Positions 55,425 through 64,000 of a stretch of 64,000 bases of DNA are shown in pieces. This stretch comes from Candidatus Nitrotoga sp. AM1P (lineage in GTDB: Bacteria; Pseudomonadota; Gammaproteobacteria; Burkholderiales; Gallionellaceae), in the NCBI RefSeq assembly GCF_013168275.1, contig NZ_AP019547.1:2108001-2172000 (forward strand), given 5' to 3'. Both the position numbers and the translations under genes were made by a program. Under the pieces are notes generated by a model. It made no database searches and was not told the DNA's origin. It saw only the letters and a program-made list of their open reading frames with translations. Positions within the stretch are counted from its first letter, which is position 1. Every line of letters starts with the position of its first letter.

Positions 55425-55694
55425 TTATTTCTTTAGAGATAACCAGTTCGAAATCATTTTGGCAATTACTATTGCATCGGGCGTAACAGTGGGACGTCCC
55501 GCTGCAAGGGAGGGCAAGGGTAGCTGACGACGATCTCCTATATAGAAACCAAGCGCGGTTTCCAGCGCCTCACTGGCATACTGTAGTGCTTCGTCTTTAT
55601 CGCCACCTTGGGTAATGGCTTCCGGTACATCGGGAAAAGTCACGACAAATCCGCCATCCTTGGCAGGTATCAAGTCCACTGGATATTCAAACAT
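55425..55694 (-). CDS. hicB: HicB-family antitoxin, shortened C-terminus
   Basis: 89 residues. The HicB-like partial RNase H fold is clear (FEYPVDLIPAKDGGFVVTFP, then DVPEAITQGGDKDEAL). The family normally continues for 40 or more residues with a helix-turn-helix or ribbon-helix-helix DNA-binding domain; here the frame stops at WLSLKK just after the VIAKM position where that domain would begin. It could still neutralise HicA but may not autoregulate. It follows hicA by 10 bases. Confidence 0.85.
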   Translation of the reverse strand: MFEYPVDLIPAKDGGFVVTFPDVPEAITQGGDKDEALQYASEALETALGFYIGDRRQLPLPSLAAGRPTVTPDAIVIAKMISNWLSLKK

Positions 55695-55704
55695 CGCAAG
55701 TCCC

Positions 55705-55881
55705 CTAATTCAACCCTAGCCGTTTTTTAATATATTCAATAGTATCGATTTTCAGTTCCGTGTCATGCATCGGCAGAACCGATTGACGGCCATTAAGAAA
55801 CACCCTGATGTGAGCTCCCTGACCTGGCTGAAATGTAGCGCCTTGCTTAACAAGCCATTGTTTAAATTCATTGCTATTCAT
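55705..55881 (-). CDS. hicA: HicA-family mRNA interferase toxin
   Basis: 58 residues with the double-stranded-RNA-binding-like HicA fold: NSNEFKQWLVKQGATFQPGQ, the GAH motif holding the catalytic histidine, then VLPMHDTELKIDTIEYIKKR. ATG complement at 55879-55881, TAG at 55705-55707. It precedes hicB in one unit, the usual toxin-first order. A perfect palindrome lies 40 bases upstream of its start. Confidence 0.85.
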   Translation of the reverse strand: MNSNEFKQWLVKQGATFQPGQGAHIRVFLNGRQSVLPMHDTELKIDTIEYIKKRLGLN

Positions 55882-55920
55882 CTTTTAAATTTAACAGAAA
55901 TACTCCTGGTGGTCAAACTC

Positions 55921-55941
55921 TTACCACCCGGCGGGTGGTAA
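55921..55941. promoter_or_regulatory. Perfect palindrome upstream of hicAB, candidate operator
   Basis: TTACCACCC, GGC, GGGTGGTAA: perfect 9-base arms around 3 bases. A second overlapping inverted pair, ACTCTTAC (55917-55924) with GTAAGAGT (55948-55955), can form the outer stem. Position 40 bases ahead of hicA suits an operator, but a short transcript hairpin is also possible. The rest of 55882-56096 shows nothing else clear. Confidence 0.5.
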
Positions 55942-56096
55942 ACAGTGTAAGAGTATCTAGGTAATGCGCCTGCCTCACCGTATCTATCCTCGTGCCGATG
56001 GCAAGCCCAGGTAGACCAAATTACAGGAAAAAACTGGATTTGATTTATGATGCATTATTGAGAGCCCATGTTTGGCATCTGAATTAATAGGCATCC

Positions 56097-57374
56097 ATGA
56101 ACAAATATAGAGCCCTCCTGCCGCAAACCAGTTTATTCTGGAAAAAACTGGGGCCCGGTCTTATAACGGGAGCTGCGGATGATGACCCCAGCGGTATTGC
56201 TACCTATTCACAAGCCGGAGCCGGATTCGGCTATGCAATGCTGTGGACGACATTTTTAACTTTCCCTCTTATGGTCGGCATCCAGATGGTAAGTGCTCGG
56301 ATTGGCCGGGTAACTGGGCATGGCCTTGCCGCCAATATTCGACTACATTACTCTCCGGCGCTACTTTATGTGCTCGTTGGGCTGCTTCTGATTGCAAATA
56401 CGATTAACATTGCAGCAGATATTGGCGCAATGGCTGCAGCGCTTAAACTTCTCATTGGTGGCCCCGCTCACTGGTATGCAATAACCTTTGCCATGGTATC
56501 GTTGGTGCTGCAAATATTCATACCTTTTCCACGTTATGCACCCATTCTCAAAATACTGACATTGTCGCTCTTTACTTATGTAGTCACGGTGTTCGTCGTC
56601 AATGTGCCGTGGGGTGAGGTGCTTTATCGCACAATCATGCCGTCCATATCATTTAAAGCGGATTATGTGATGGCGGTGGTTGCCGTATTTGGCACCACGA
56701 TCAGTCCGTATTTATTCTTTTGGCAAGCCTCTCAGGAAGTTGAGGAATTGCAAGCGAAAGGGGAAGCACCGCTTAAAGAGGCGCCAGAACAAGCCCCCAG
56801 TCACCTGCAGCGTATTAAGATCGACACGTATATCGGAATGGGGTTTTCCAACCTGATCGCTTTTTTTATCATATTGACGGCAGCGGTGACTTTGCACTTG
56901 CACGGCATTACAGATATTCAAACCTCTGCCCAGGCAGCGGAGGCTTTGCGTCCCTTAGCTGGTGAATTTGCGTTTTTATTATTTACCGCCGGAATTGTTG
57001 GTACGGGATTGCTCGCTGTGCCTGTTTTAGCAGGTTCAGCCGCGTATGCCATAGCAGAATCATTTGATTGGCACATTGGTTTAGGCCGCAAGCCTATGGA
57101 GGCGCGAGGCTTTTATATGATTCTGATCATTGCGACGCTCTTGGGCGTAGCGCTTAACTTTACTCCCATTGATCCTATCAAGGCACTATTCTGGAGCGCA
57201 GTCATCAATGGCGTCATTGCCGTGCCCATCATGATAGTGATAATGTTAATGGTGGCAAGACCGGATGTCATGGGACAATTTGTGGTCACGCCTGGTCTTC
57301 GAATTACCGGTTGGTTAGCGACGGCCGTGATGGCATTCGCAGTGCTTGCCATGGCGGTAACGTGGTTGATATAA
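56097..57374 (+). CDS. Nramp-related divalent metal transporter
   Basis: 425 residues with about eleven hydrophobic helices in the LeuT/APC fold of Nramp proteins. The helix-1 motif that is DPGN in classical Mn/Fe transporters reads DDDPSGIATYSQAGAGFGYA here, and the helix-6 region reads TTISPYLFFWQASQEVEE instead of the MPH type. The metal-binding set therefore differs, and the substrate may not be Mn or Fe. It stands in an accessory stretch next to a MOSC protein. Confidence 0.88.
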   Translation: MNKYRALLPQTSLFWKKLGPGLITGAADDDPSGIATYSQAGAGFGYAMLWTTFLTFPLMVGIQMVSARIGRVTGHGLAANIRLHYSPALLYVLVGLLLIANTINIAADIGAMAAALKLLIGGPAHWYAITFAMVSLVLQIFIPFPRYAPILKILTLSLFTYVVTVFVVNVPWGEVLYRTIMPSISFKADYVMAVVAVFGTTISPYLFFWQASQEVEELQAKGEAPLKEAPEQAPSHLQRIKIDTYIGMGFSNLIAFFIILTAAVTLHLHGITDIQTSAQAAEALRPLAGEFAFLLFTAGIVGTGLLAVPVLAGSAAYAIAESFDWHIGLGRKPMEARGFYMILIIATLLGVALNFTPIDPIKALFWSAVINGVIAVPIMIVIMLMVARPDVMGQFVVTPGLRITGWLATAVMAFAVLAMAVTWLI

Positions 57375-57434
57375 CTTCGGATGATTGCGATAAAGCCGAG
57401 TCCGACTATTAATTTTCACACAAGGATATTCTCA

Positions 57435-58145
57435 ATGAATAATACAGGCATAAAACTCCTCTCTCTTCAGATTGGCCTGCCTAAAACACTGGGGACACCT
57501 GATGCCTCAGACACTATGGATCAGGAGTGGACGACCGGCTTTTTTAAGGAGTCGGTGTCTGGTCCAGTTTGGGCCGGAATAACTAACTTGGTTGGCGACG
57601 GGCAAGCCGATCTTCGCGTCCATGGTGGACTCGATAAAGCGATCAACGCCTATCCTTTCGAACATTACGCATTTTGGCTCGCCGACCTTGATTATAAAGA
57701 GCTGCCCAATGGTGCGTTCGGAGAAAACTTTACCGTGGCAGGCCTACTGGAAACAGAGATCTGCATCGGTGATATTTTCGAGGTTGGTGGCGCATTGGTA
57801 CAGATTTCTCAACCTCGCCAGCCGTGCTGGAAGCTTGCCCGCCGATGGAGGGCTCAGGACTTAGTGGCGCGAGTCGTGCGCACGGGCAAGACAGGTTGGT
57901 ATTTCCGTGTTTTGCGCGAGGGAAACGTTCAAGCCGGAGCGGCACTGGTATTGGTGGAGCGTCCTTATCCTGAATGGACAGTTGCGATCGCGAACAACAT
58001 AATGCTGCATCGCAAGGAGAACTATGTGGCCGCACACGCGTTGGCCGAGTGTCCGGCGCTCTCCGGCAGCTGGAAGGCAACCCTGTCGCGGACGACTACT
58101 TCTATTGAAATTGCAGCCGATACTTCAGCGCGTCATTTTCAATGA
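57435..58145 (+). CDS. MOSC domain-containing protein (YiiM-like)
   Basis: 236 residues. The MOSC domain, a molybdenum-cofactor sulfurase C-terminal relative, shows DLRVHGGLDKAINAYPFEHY near residue 63 and the conserved cysteine in SQPRQPCWKLARRW near 128, followed by the 3-alpha region typical of YiiM, which reduces N-hydroxylated compounds with Mo cofactor. ATG 57435 has a good AAGGA site; an ATG at 57381 lacks one. Confidence 0.87.
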   Translation: MNNTGIKLLSLQIGLPKTLGTPDASDTMDQEWTTGFFKESVSGPVWAGITNLVGDGQADLRVHGGLDKAINAYPFEHYAFWLADLDYKELPNGAFGENFTVAGLLETEICIGDIFEVGGALVQISQPRQPCWKLARRWRAQDLVARVVRTGKTGWYFRVLREGNVQAGAALVLVERPYPEWTVAIANNIMLHRKENYVAAHALAECPALSGSWKATLSRTTTSIEIAADTSARHFQ

Positions 58146-58345
58146 ATGTCTAATTACCATTTAGGTAAGCGAGTTCAATAAAAGTCGGTCGTGGTGCACA
58201 GATGTATCGGAATTCTGATCGCTTGCACAGCGTCGAGTGGGATATGGGCGCAGATTGCGGCGGACGAGAAGAGAGTAGTGGGGAGGGCGGGGATTTCATT
58301 TATAACCATTTCCCCGTCCTGGTTGGTTATTCTAACCTTGTTGTA

Positions 58346-58873
58346 TTAGTGCTGCGTTAGTGCACTTAATGCTGCTTGATAGTCAGGTTCATGCGTGATG
58401 TCGTCCACCAACTCTGCGTGCAACACGTGGTTATTTTCATCCAGTACCAGTACAGCGCGTGCGGTTACGCCACGTAATATAGAATCAGCAATCTTTACGC
58501 CGTAATTCCGCATGAAATCCCGTCCGCGCATTAAGGACAGTGTAGTGACATTGTCCAATCCTTCAGCCACGCAAAAGCGACTCATAGCAAAGGGTAAGTC
58601 GGCGGAAATCACCAGCACCACTGTGTTGTCGAGCTTGCTTGCCGCTTCGTTAAATTTGCGTGTAGAAGTGGCGCACACGGCGGTATCTAAACTAGGCACA
58701 ATGTTAAGAACCTTACGCTTGCCGGCAAAGTCTTTTAACGCCACATCTTTCAGGTCTTTGTCCACTAGCGTGAATTCCGGGGCAATTTGACCAACGGTTG
58801 GAAAAGTGCCGAACAATGTAATGGGTGTGCCGTTCAAGGTGACAGCAGGGTTGGTTGAAGTTTCATTAGCCAT
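58346..58873 (-). CDS. tpx: Thiol peroxidase (atypical 2-Cys peroxiredoxin)
   Basis: 175 residues. The peroxidatic cysteine lies in [16 protein letters not shown] near residue 60 and the resolving cysteine in [17 protein letters not shown] near 96. Both are present, so a normal intramolecular-disulfide cycle with thioredoxin is expected. It removes organic and hydrogen peroxides. It lies downstream of gcvP on the same strand with 26 bases between. Confidence 0.97.
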   Translation of the reverse strand: MANETSTNPAVTLNGTPITLFGTFPTVGQIAPEFTLVDKDLKDVALKDFAGKRKVLNIVPSLDTAVCATSTRKFNEAASKLDNTVVLVISADLPFAMSRFCVAEGLDNVTTLSLMRGRDFMRNYGVKIADSILRGVTARAVLVLDENNHVLHAELVDDITHEPDYQAALSALTQH

Positions 58874-58899
58874 GATTTCTTTCTTTTTGTTAAGGTGGG

Positions 58900-61770
58900 T
58901 TATAGCGCATCATCGGCATACGCTTGTATTGGTGGGCAAGCACAAATCAGATTTTTATCACCATGGACATTGTCTACACGGGCAACACTTGGCCAGAATT
59001 TGTTGTCTTGTACCCACTTTAATGGATAAACTGCTTTTTCGCGCGAATAGCTGTGTTTCCAATTGCTCGTGAGAGTTGATTTCGCTGTATGCGGTGCATT
59101 TTTAAGTACGTTATCTTCTTTATCCGCTTTACCTGTAATTATTTCATCAATTTCTTTGCGTATAGAAATCATAGCAGAGCAAAAACGATCTAATTCTTCT
59201 TTTGATTCACTTTCGGTTGGTTCAATCATCAATGTATCGGCTACCGGGAATGAAACTGTCGGTGCATGATACCCATAATCCATTAATCGCTTTGCAATGT
59301 CCCCTACTTCTATTCCGACTTCTTTTTTAAACGCAACGCAGGCTAAAATCATTTCGTGCGCGCAACGTCCATTGGCACCACTATATAAAGTAGGGAAATG
59401 ATCTTTTAATGAGTCTTTAATATAGTTGGCATTTAAAATTGCGATACGTGTTGCTTCGGTAACGCCATCGTTGCCTAACATTTTTATATATCCATAAGAT
59501 ATCAATAAAATTAGTGCACTGCCGTAAGGCGCTGCAGATACTGCGTGTATGCCGTTTTCTCCCCCAGTTTTTACTAAGGAATGTGAAGGCAAAAAAGGAG
59601 CCAGGTGTTTTGCAACGCCAATGGGTCCCATACCTGGGCCGCCACCACCGTGAGGAATTGCAAAAGTTTTATGTAAATTCAAGTGGCAAACATCGGCGCC
59701 AATATTGCCGGGGCTGGTTAAGCCTACTTGTGCATTCATGTTGGCGCCATCCATATAAACTTGTCCGCCATTTTCATGAATGATGTTGGTAATCTCAATG
59801 ATACTTTCTTCGTAAACACCGTGAGTGCTTGGGTATGTAATCATTAAGCATGCCAGATTATCTTTATGCTGAATTGCTTTTTCACGCAATTCGCTTACAT
59901 CAATATTTCCTACTTTGTCACATTTCACCAAGACTATCTTCAGGCCACACATTGCAGCGCTGGCAGGATTGGTGCCATGTGCCGATGTGGGAATTAACGC
60001 AATATTTCTGTGCGCATCACCACGTGATTGATGGTATGCCTGAATGACCAATAATCCGGCATATTCGCCCTGAGCGCCGCTGTTGGGCTGAAAACTCATT
60101 TTTTCGAAACCCGTAATCTCACTTAATGATTTATCCAGGTCATCGATTATTTCATGGTAACCCGCCGCTTGTTCAACGGGTACAAAGGGGTGGATATGGG
60201 CAAATTCGGGCCATGTAATAGGCATTAATTCGGAGGCGGCATTTAATTTCATAGTACAAGAGCCTAATGAAATCATGGAATGAGTCAAAGATAAATCCTT
60301 GTTTTCCAATCGCTTGATATACCGCATCAGCTCGGATTCGGAATGGTAAATATTAAATACAGGATGTTGCAGGATTAAAGATTGACGATTTTTGATCAAA
60401 GATTTTTGATTAAAAATCTGTTCTTCAGTAATTTTAGAAGGGGTTTTGCCAACGGCGTGTGCGAATACACTAATAAGCGCATTCAAGTCATCGGTGTCGA
60501 TAGTTTGATCAACAGAAATAGTAATTGCATTATCCGTATAACGGAAATTAATCTGTGCTGCTTGCGCTAATTGTTTAATTTTCGCATTGTCTGTTCCATT
60601 GATTTTGATGGTATCAAAATAAATTCCATCTTCAATGATATAGCCTAATTTTTTTAACTCGGTTGCCAATGCTATAGCAGTAAAATGTACTTGTTGTGCA
60701 ATCCCTTTGAGGCCTTCCGGTCCGTGATATACCGCATACATACTTACCATAATGGCTAATAATGCTTGTGCAGTACAAATGTTGGAGGTGGCTTTGTCTC
60801 TACGTATGTGTTGCTCGCGCGTTTGTAATGCCATACGTAATGCTTGATTTCCGTCCGCGTCAATCGAAACACCAATGATGCGGCCAGGAATGGATCGTTT
60901 ATATTCTTCACGGCAAGCAAAATATGCCGCGTGCGGGCCGCCGTAACCCATAGGGACACCAAAGCGTTGTGTGGAACCAACAACAACATCAGCTCCCCAT
61001 TTGCCTGGAGGGGTCAGTAATACTAAACTCAGTATATCGGCTGCTACAGCAATGGTGGTTCCATTTGCTTTTGCCCTTTTTACAAAGTCAGCGTAATCGT
61101 GAACTGTGCCATCAGCGGTTGGATATTGAAGCAATGCACCATAAATACTGTTATCTAACGTTCCGGTTTTAAAGTCACCAATCACTAATTCAATCCCCAT
61201 TGGAGTTGAACGTGTTTTTAATAAATCGATAGTTTGCGGGTAACATTCGTTGGAAACGAAAAACTTGTTCGCTCCATTTTCAATTGCTCGGTGCGTGCGA
61301 TTGTTGAACAACATTGCCATTGCTTCAGCTGCCGCAGTGGATTCATCCAGCAATGATGCATTTGCTATTTCCATTCCGGTTAAATCCATAATCATGGTTT
61401 GGAAATTCAACAGTGCCTCTAAACGACCTTGTGAAATCTCTGCCTGATAAGGCGTGTAAGCGGTATACCAACCCGGGTTTTCTAAAACATTTCTCTGGAT
61501 AACAGGGGGAACTATCGTGTTGTAATAACCTAAACCAATATAGGTTTTAAAAATTTTATTCTTTGCCGCAACACCACGTAAATGCTTGTGGTATTGATAT
61601 TCAGTCATCCCTGATGGTAAGTTCAATGGTTTTTTTAAGCGGATCGCAGCAGGGATGGTTTGATCAATTAATTCATCTACAGAACCTGCACCAATTGTAT
61701 CAAGCATTGCCTTAACATCATTTTTGCGCGGACCGTTATGACGGTTTACAAATTTATCGGTTGTAATCAT
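58900..61770 (-). CDS. gcvP: Glycine dehydrogenase (decarboxylating), P-protein, single chain
   Basis: PLP enzyme that decarboxylates glycine and passes the aminomethyl group to GcvH. At 956 residues it is the fused single-chain form. The PLP lysine lies in [20 protein letters not shown] near residue 700; [20 protein letters not shown] near 108 is typical. Composition is unlike gcvT/gcvH: 15 G/C of 60 at 60601-60660 and 25 of 60 at 61021-61080. Segments such as [20 protein letters not shown] resemble Bacteroidota versions as I remember them, suggesting transfer. Confidence 0.97.
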   Translation of the reverse strand: MITTDKFVNRHNGPRKNDVKAMLDTIGAGSVDELIDQTIPAAIRLKKPLNLPSGMTEYQYHKHLRGVAAKNKIFKTYIGLGYYNTIVPPVIQRNVLENPGWYTAYTPYQAEISQGRLEALLNFQTMIMDLTGMEIANASLLDESTAAAEAMAMLFNNRTHRAIENGANKFFVSNECYPQTIDLLKTRSTPMGIELVIGDFKTGTLDNSIYGALLQYPTADGTVHDYADFVKRAKANGTTIAVAADILSLVLLTPPGKWGADVVVGSTQRFGVPMGYGGPHAAYFACREEYKRSIPGRIIGVSIDADGNQALRMALQTREQHIRRDKATSNICTAQALLAIMVSMYAVYHGPEGLKGIAQQVHFTAIALATELKKLGYIIEDGIYFDTIKINGTDNAKIKQLAQAAQINFRYTDNAITISVDQTIDTDDLNALISVFAHAVGKTPSKITEEQIFNQKSLIKNRQSLILQHPVFNIYHSESELMRYIKRLENKDLSLTHSMISLGSCTMKLNAASELMPITWPEFAHIHPFVPVEQAAGYHEIIDDLDKSLSEITGFEKMSFQPNSGAQGEYAGLLVIQAYHQSRGDAHRNIALIPTSAHGTNPASAAMCGLKIVLVKCDKVGNIDVSELREKAIQHKDNLACLMITYPSTHGVYEESIIEITNIIHENGGQVYMDGANMNAQVGLTSPGNIGADVCHLNLHKTFAIPHGGGGPGMGPIGVAKHLAPFLPSHSLVKTGGENGIHAVSAAPYGSALILLISYGYIKMLGNDGVTEATRIAILNANYIKDSLKDHFPTLYSGANGRCAHEMILACVAFKKEVGIEVGDIAKRLMDYGYHAPTVSFPVADTLMIEPTESESKEELDRFCSAMISIRKEIDEIITGKADKEDNVLKNAPHTAKSTLTSNWKHSYSREKAVYPLKWVQDNKFWPSVARVDNVHGDKNLICACPPIQAYADDAL

Positions 61771-61841
61771 TGCTGGCTTTATTTTCTAAAGGAGTATAAA
61801 TAGGTATAGGAAGCGGGAATTATCTTATCCCTTACGACGTC

Positions 61842-62243
61842 TTAATGTGCTTCACTATCGACTAGTGCCTGATACGCTGCAGCATCCATTAATGTGTCTA
61901 CGTCGGCGGTGTTATCTGGCTTCATTTTGAACATCCATGCGGAATAAGGATCTTCATTGATCTTTTCTGGCGCATTGCCGAGTTCAGAATTAACCGCAAC
62001 CACTACACCAGTAACAGGCGCATAAATATCAGCCGCAGCCTTTACTGATTCTACTACTACGCATTCTTCCTTGGCTTTCAGTTGGCGGCCCACTGCTGGA
62101 GTTTCCACAAATACCATGTCGCCTAACAGCTCTTGCGCGTGTTGGGTGATGCCGATCGTGATCGTCCCGTCGGTCTCTTTTTTGATCCACTCGTGGGATG
62201 TAGTGTACTTCAGGTTACTTGGCAGATTGTTTGAATTGCTCAT
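61842..62243 (-). CDS. gcvH: Glycine cleavage system H protein
   Basis: Lipoylated carrier of the glycine cleavage system. 133 residues. The lipoyl lysine is in [18 protein letters not shown] near residue 68. I start at [14 protein letters not shown] (62243) rather than the in-frame ATG five codons upstream, because the GAGGATATAACC stretch before 62243 works as a ribosome-binding site. It lies between gcvT (26 bases) and gcvP (71 bases). Confidence 0.97.
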   Translation of the reverse strand: MSNSNNLPSNLKYTTSHEWIKKETDGTITIGITQHAQELLGDMVFVETPAVGRQLKAKEECVVVESVKAAADIYAPVTGVVVAVNSELGNAPEKINEDPYSAWMFKMKPDNTADVDTLMDAAAYQALVDSEAH

Positions 62244-62269
62244 GGTTATATCCTCCAATAAAATAAAAA

Positions 62270-63352
62270 TTAGATTAAGCCTTTGCCGTTACGTACGAAC
62301 GGGTATTTCACTACCTTGGCCGCCAGCATTTTATCGCGAATCACCACCTGTACCGTGTCGCCTATTTGTACCGTGGAGGGTATACGTGCCAAGGCGATTG
62401 ATTGATTCAGTGTGGGTGAAAAACTACCGCTGGTAATTTCGCCATCGCCATGGCTGCTGTGTACTACTTGGTGATCACGCAGCACCCCGCGATCCTGCAA
62501 GACAAGGCCGACTAACTTACGAGTTCTAGGCTTGGTGACGAGCGCTGTTTTACCAATGAAGTCGCGTTCACTCACCAGATCTACCGTCCATGCCAGCCCG
62601 GCTTCCAGCGGATTTATGGTCTCATCCATATCATGACCGTACAGGTTCATGCCGGCTTCCAGACGCAACGTGTCACGTGCGCCCAGCCCGATAGGTTTCA
62701 CTCCCACGTCATTTAGTGTTTGCCAGAAGGAAGGTGCAGCCTTGGCCGGTAGTATGATCTCAAAGCCATCTTCGCCAGTATAGCCAGTTCGGGCGATAAA
62801 CATTGAATTGCACTCTACGGCATTGAAGGGTTTGAGTTCTTCCGCCAATTTTTGTGCTTCGGGCAAGGCCTGCCATAGTTTTGCCGCTGCATGTGGTCCT
62901 TGCACCGCGATCATTGCCAACTCGTTGCGTGAAGTAATCTGCAATTGTGGTGCGCGGACAGTAGCTTGTTCAATCATCCATGCAATATCCTTATCAGCTG
63001 TACCCGCATTCACGACGATGCGAAACCACCTTTCATTCATGAAGTACACGATGAGATCGTCGATCACACCACCATCCGGACGTAACAGGCAAGAATACAG
63101 CGCTTTTCCGGAAGATTGCAGTTTGTCCACGTTGTTTGCCAATAGATAGCGCAAGAAGTCGCGCACCCCTTCGCCCTTCATATCGACCACGCGCATGTGC
63201 GAGACATCAAACATGCCGGCATCGCGACGTACTTGATGGTGTTCGTCAAGTTGTGAACCGTAATGCAACGGCATATCCCAGCCGCCGAAATCGACCATCT
63301 TTGCGCCCATTGCGCGATGTGCTGCATTCAGAGGAGTTTGTTCGAGTGTCAT
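62270..63352 (-). CDS. gcvT: Glycine cleavage system T protein (aminomethyltransferase)
   Basis: Transfers the methylene group to tetrahydrofolate and releases ammonia. 361 residues from ATG 63352 ([20 protein letters not shown]). DVSHM, and the region with [12 protein letters not shown] near residue 185, are family hallmarks. The frame is open further upstream, but that stretch is the riboswitch leader, not protein. Confidence 0.98.
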   Translation of the reverse strand: MTLEQTPLNAAHRAMGAKMVDFGGWDMPLHYGSQLDEHHQVRRDAGMFDVSHMRVVDMKGEGVRDFLRYLLANNVDKLQSSGKALYSCLLRPDGGVIDDLIVYFMNERWFRIVVNAGTADKDIAWMIEQATVRAPQLQITSRNELAMIAVQGPHAAAKLWQALPEAQKLAEELKPFNAVECNSMFIARTGYTGEDGFEIILPAKAAPSFWQTLNDVGVKPIGLGARDTLRLEAGMNLYGHDMDETINPLEAGLAWTVDLVSERDFIGKTALVTKPRTRKLVGLVLQDRGVLRDHQVVHSSHGDGEITSGSFSPTLNQSIALARIPSTVQIGDTVQVVIRDKMLAAKVVKYPFVRNGKGLI

Positions 63353-63364
63353 GAGTAATCTTTC

Positions 63365-63404
63365 AAAAAAATAAAAAAGGCGAGACAGAAAAATCTGCCT
63401 CGCC
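63365..63404 (-). terminator. Intrinsic terminator between the glycine riboswitch and gcvT
   Basis: On the minus strand, GGCGAGGCAGA and TCTGTCTCGCC form an 11-bp stem with one G-U pair and a 4-base loop, followed by TTTTTTATTTTTTT. It lies directly after aptamer 2, so glycine binding most likely decides readthrough. Confidence 0.9.
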
Positions 63405-63600
63405 CCATCTGTCCTCTTTACCTGAGAGATTACGAAAAATCCGTGTGCCCCTTCGGTGGCTGTGTTAACAGCACTCTCCAGATTTGCCTGTGCCAACAGT
63501 TCTTGAGCCTGAGCGGTTACGGGTGTTGCGCCTTCGGCAATGCGCCTGTACTTAATACTTACCAGGCAGCATGTTCTTCCATTGGTTTAAACGGCAGGTA
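63405..63600 (-). promoter_or_regulatory. Tandem glycine riboswitch controlling gcvT-gcvH-gcvP
   Basis: Two aptamers read on the minus strand. Aptamer 2 (63405-63480) has GGAGAG, CACCGAAGGGGCAC, CTCTCAGG and AGGACAGA at 63474-63479, 63445-63458, 63421-63428 and 63409-63416. Aptamer 1 (about 63485-63600) is more diverged but has GCCGAAGGCGCAA (63526-63538) followed by GCTCAGGCTCAAG. Glycine should regulate its own breakdown operon. The rest of 63601-63754 holds only the divergent leaders of the riboswitch and rpmE. Confidence 0.92.
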
Positions 63601-63754
63601 GAACTATACCGGAATAAGGGGGTGGTCGGCAAACGATCTAACATAAAGTTGCGTGGGGGCTTCATTTCAGGGATAATCTATGCCCTTATATGTGCGTTAG
63701 TGCGCACTGCTTTAAATTTTTAAGTCCTCAATTTTCATGTTTAAGGAAGCCAAA

Positions 63755-63976
63755 ATGAAAACCGACATTCATCCGCAATACGACGAAATTGCAGTTACTT
63801 GTAGTTGTGGCAATACTTTTAAAACCAAGTCCACAATGGGTAAACCGCTGCATGTAGAAGTCTGCTCGGACTGTCATCCTTTTTATACCGGCACGCAAAA
63901 AATCGTGGATACCGCTGGTCGAGTGGAGAGATTCCGCCAAAAATATGGCAAGTCCGGTGCAAAATCTGCACCATAA
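63755..63976 (+). CDS. rpmE: 50S ribosomal protein L31
   Basis: 73 residues. [20 protein letters not shown] is canonical. Four cysteines (CSC and CSDC) form the zinc site, so this is the C+ type L31, replaceable by a C- paralogue under zinc starvation. ATG 63755 follows AAGGAAG; an ATG six codons upstream is in frame but less likely. Confidence 0.96.
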   Translation: MKTDIHPQYDEIAVTCSCGNTFKTKSTMGKPLHVEVCSDCHPFYTGTQKIVDTAGRVERFRQKYGKSGAKSAP

Positions 63977-64000
63977 TGAAACTGAACGATAAGCAGCAAT

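Noticed and set aside
63353..63496. Open frame extending gcvT upstream by 48 codons
   Set aside because: It reads through the riboswitch and terminator; the family N-terminus starts at 63352.

Overview
This window is the replication-origin region of a betaproteobacterial chromosome. The gene order and protein families suggest the order Nitrosomonadales (Gallionellaceae or a close relative), but no 16S gene is present, so that placement is inference. Almost everything here is housekeeping. I did not find a convincing new multi-gene system. The best leads are a scrambled dnaA start, two parS sites, a small IS30-derived element, a gcvP gene that looks foreign, and a hicAB module with a shortened antitoxin.

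Layout, left to right. (1) 0-7.2 kb: a small membrane protein, metK, two tandem lipid A acyltransferase genes, ubiD, a quinone oxidoreductase and aroC. (2) 7.2-7.7 kb: a gene remnant, a 209-bp element with IS30-like inverted ends, and a parS site. (3) 7.7-20.6 kb: mnmG-rsmG-parA-parB, the complete ATP synthase operon atpIBEFHAGDC with its terminator, then glmU. (4) 20.6-24.3 kb, minus strand: rpmH-rnpA-yidD-yidC-mnmE. (5) 24.3-29.8 kb: dnaA, an AT-rich oriC with DnaA boxes, dnaN, a perfect parS and gyrB. (6) 29.8-32.1 kb: a complete IS1595-family element directly behind gyrB, a gene remnant, and a decayed IS5-family element. (7) 32.2-36.9 kb: mlaFEDCB plus an ABC-2 type exporter pair. (8) 36.9-47.7 kb: murA-hisG-hisD, then kdsD-kdsC-lptC-lptA-lptB, rpoN-hpf-ptsN-hprK-rapZ. 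(9) 47.9-55.3 kb: a broken NusG-domain-II gene, ubiX, a ZapB-like gene, zapA, 6S RNA, an EVE-domain gene, a TauE/SafE permease, dapF, a DUF484 gene, xerC and an RlmI-type methyltransferase. (10) 55.4-58.1 kb, more accessory: hicAB, an Nramp-related transporter and a MOSC protein. (11) 58.3-64 kb: tpx, then the glycine cleavage operon gcvT-gcvH-gcvP behind a tandem glycine riboswitch, and rpmE.

Functional themes are replication and segregation (dnaA/dnaN/gyrB/oriC with ParAB/parS and XerC), envelope biogenesis (lipid A acylation, Kdo synthesis, Lpt export, Mla phospholipid transport, MurA, GlmU, YidC), energy (FoF1), the nitrogen-related PTS and sigma-54, and one-carbon metabolism. Base composition is about 50-55% G+C over most of the window. 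It falls sharply over dnaA, dnaN and the start of gyrB (20-33% in 60-base lines I counted in dnaN) and again in gcvP. Coordinates of starts were checked against the sequence. Family assignments rest on recognisable motifs, because no search could be run.
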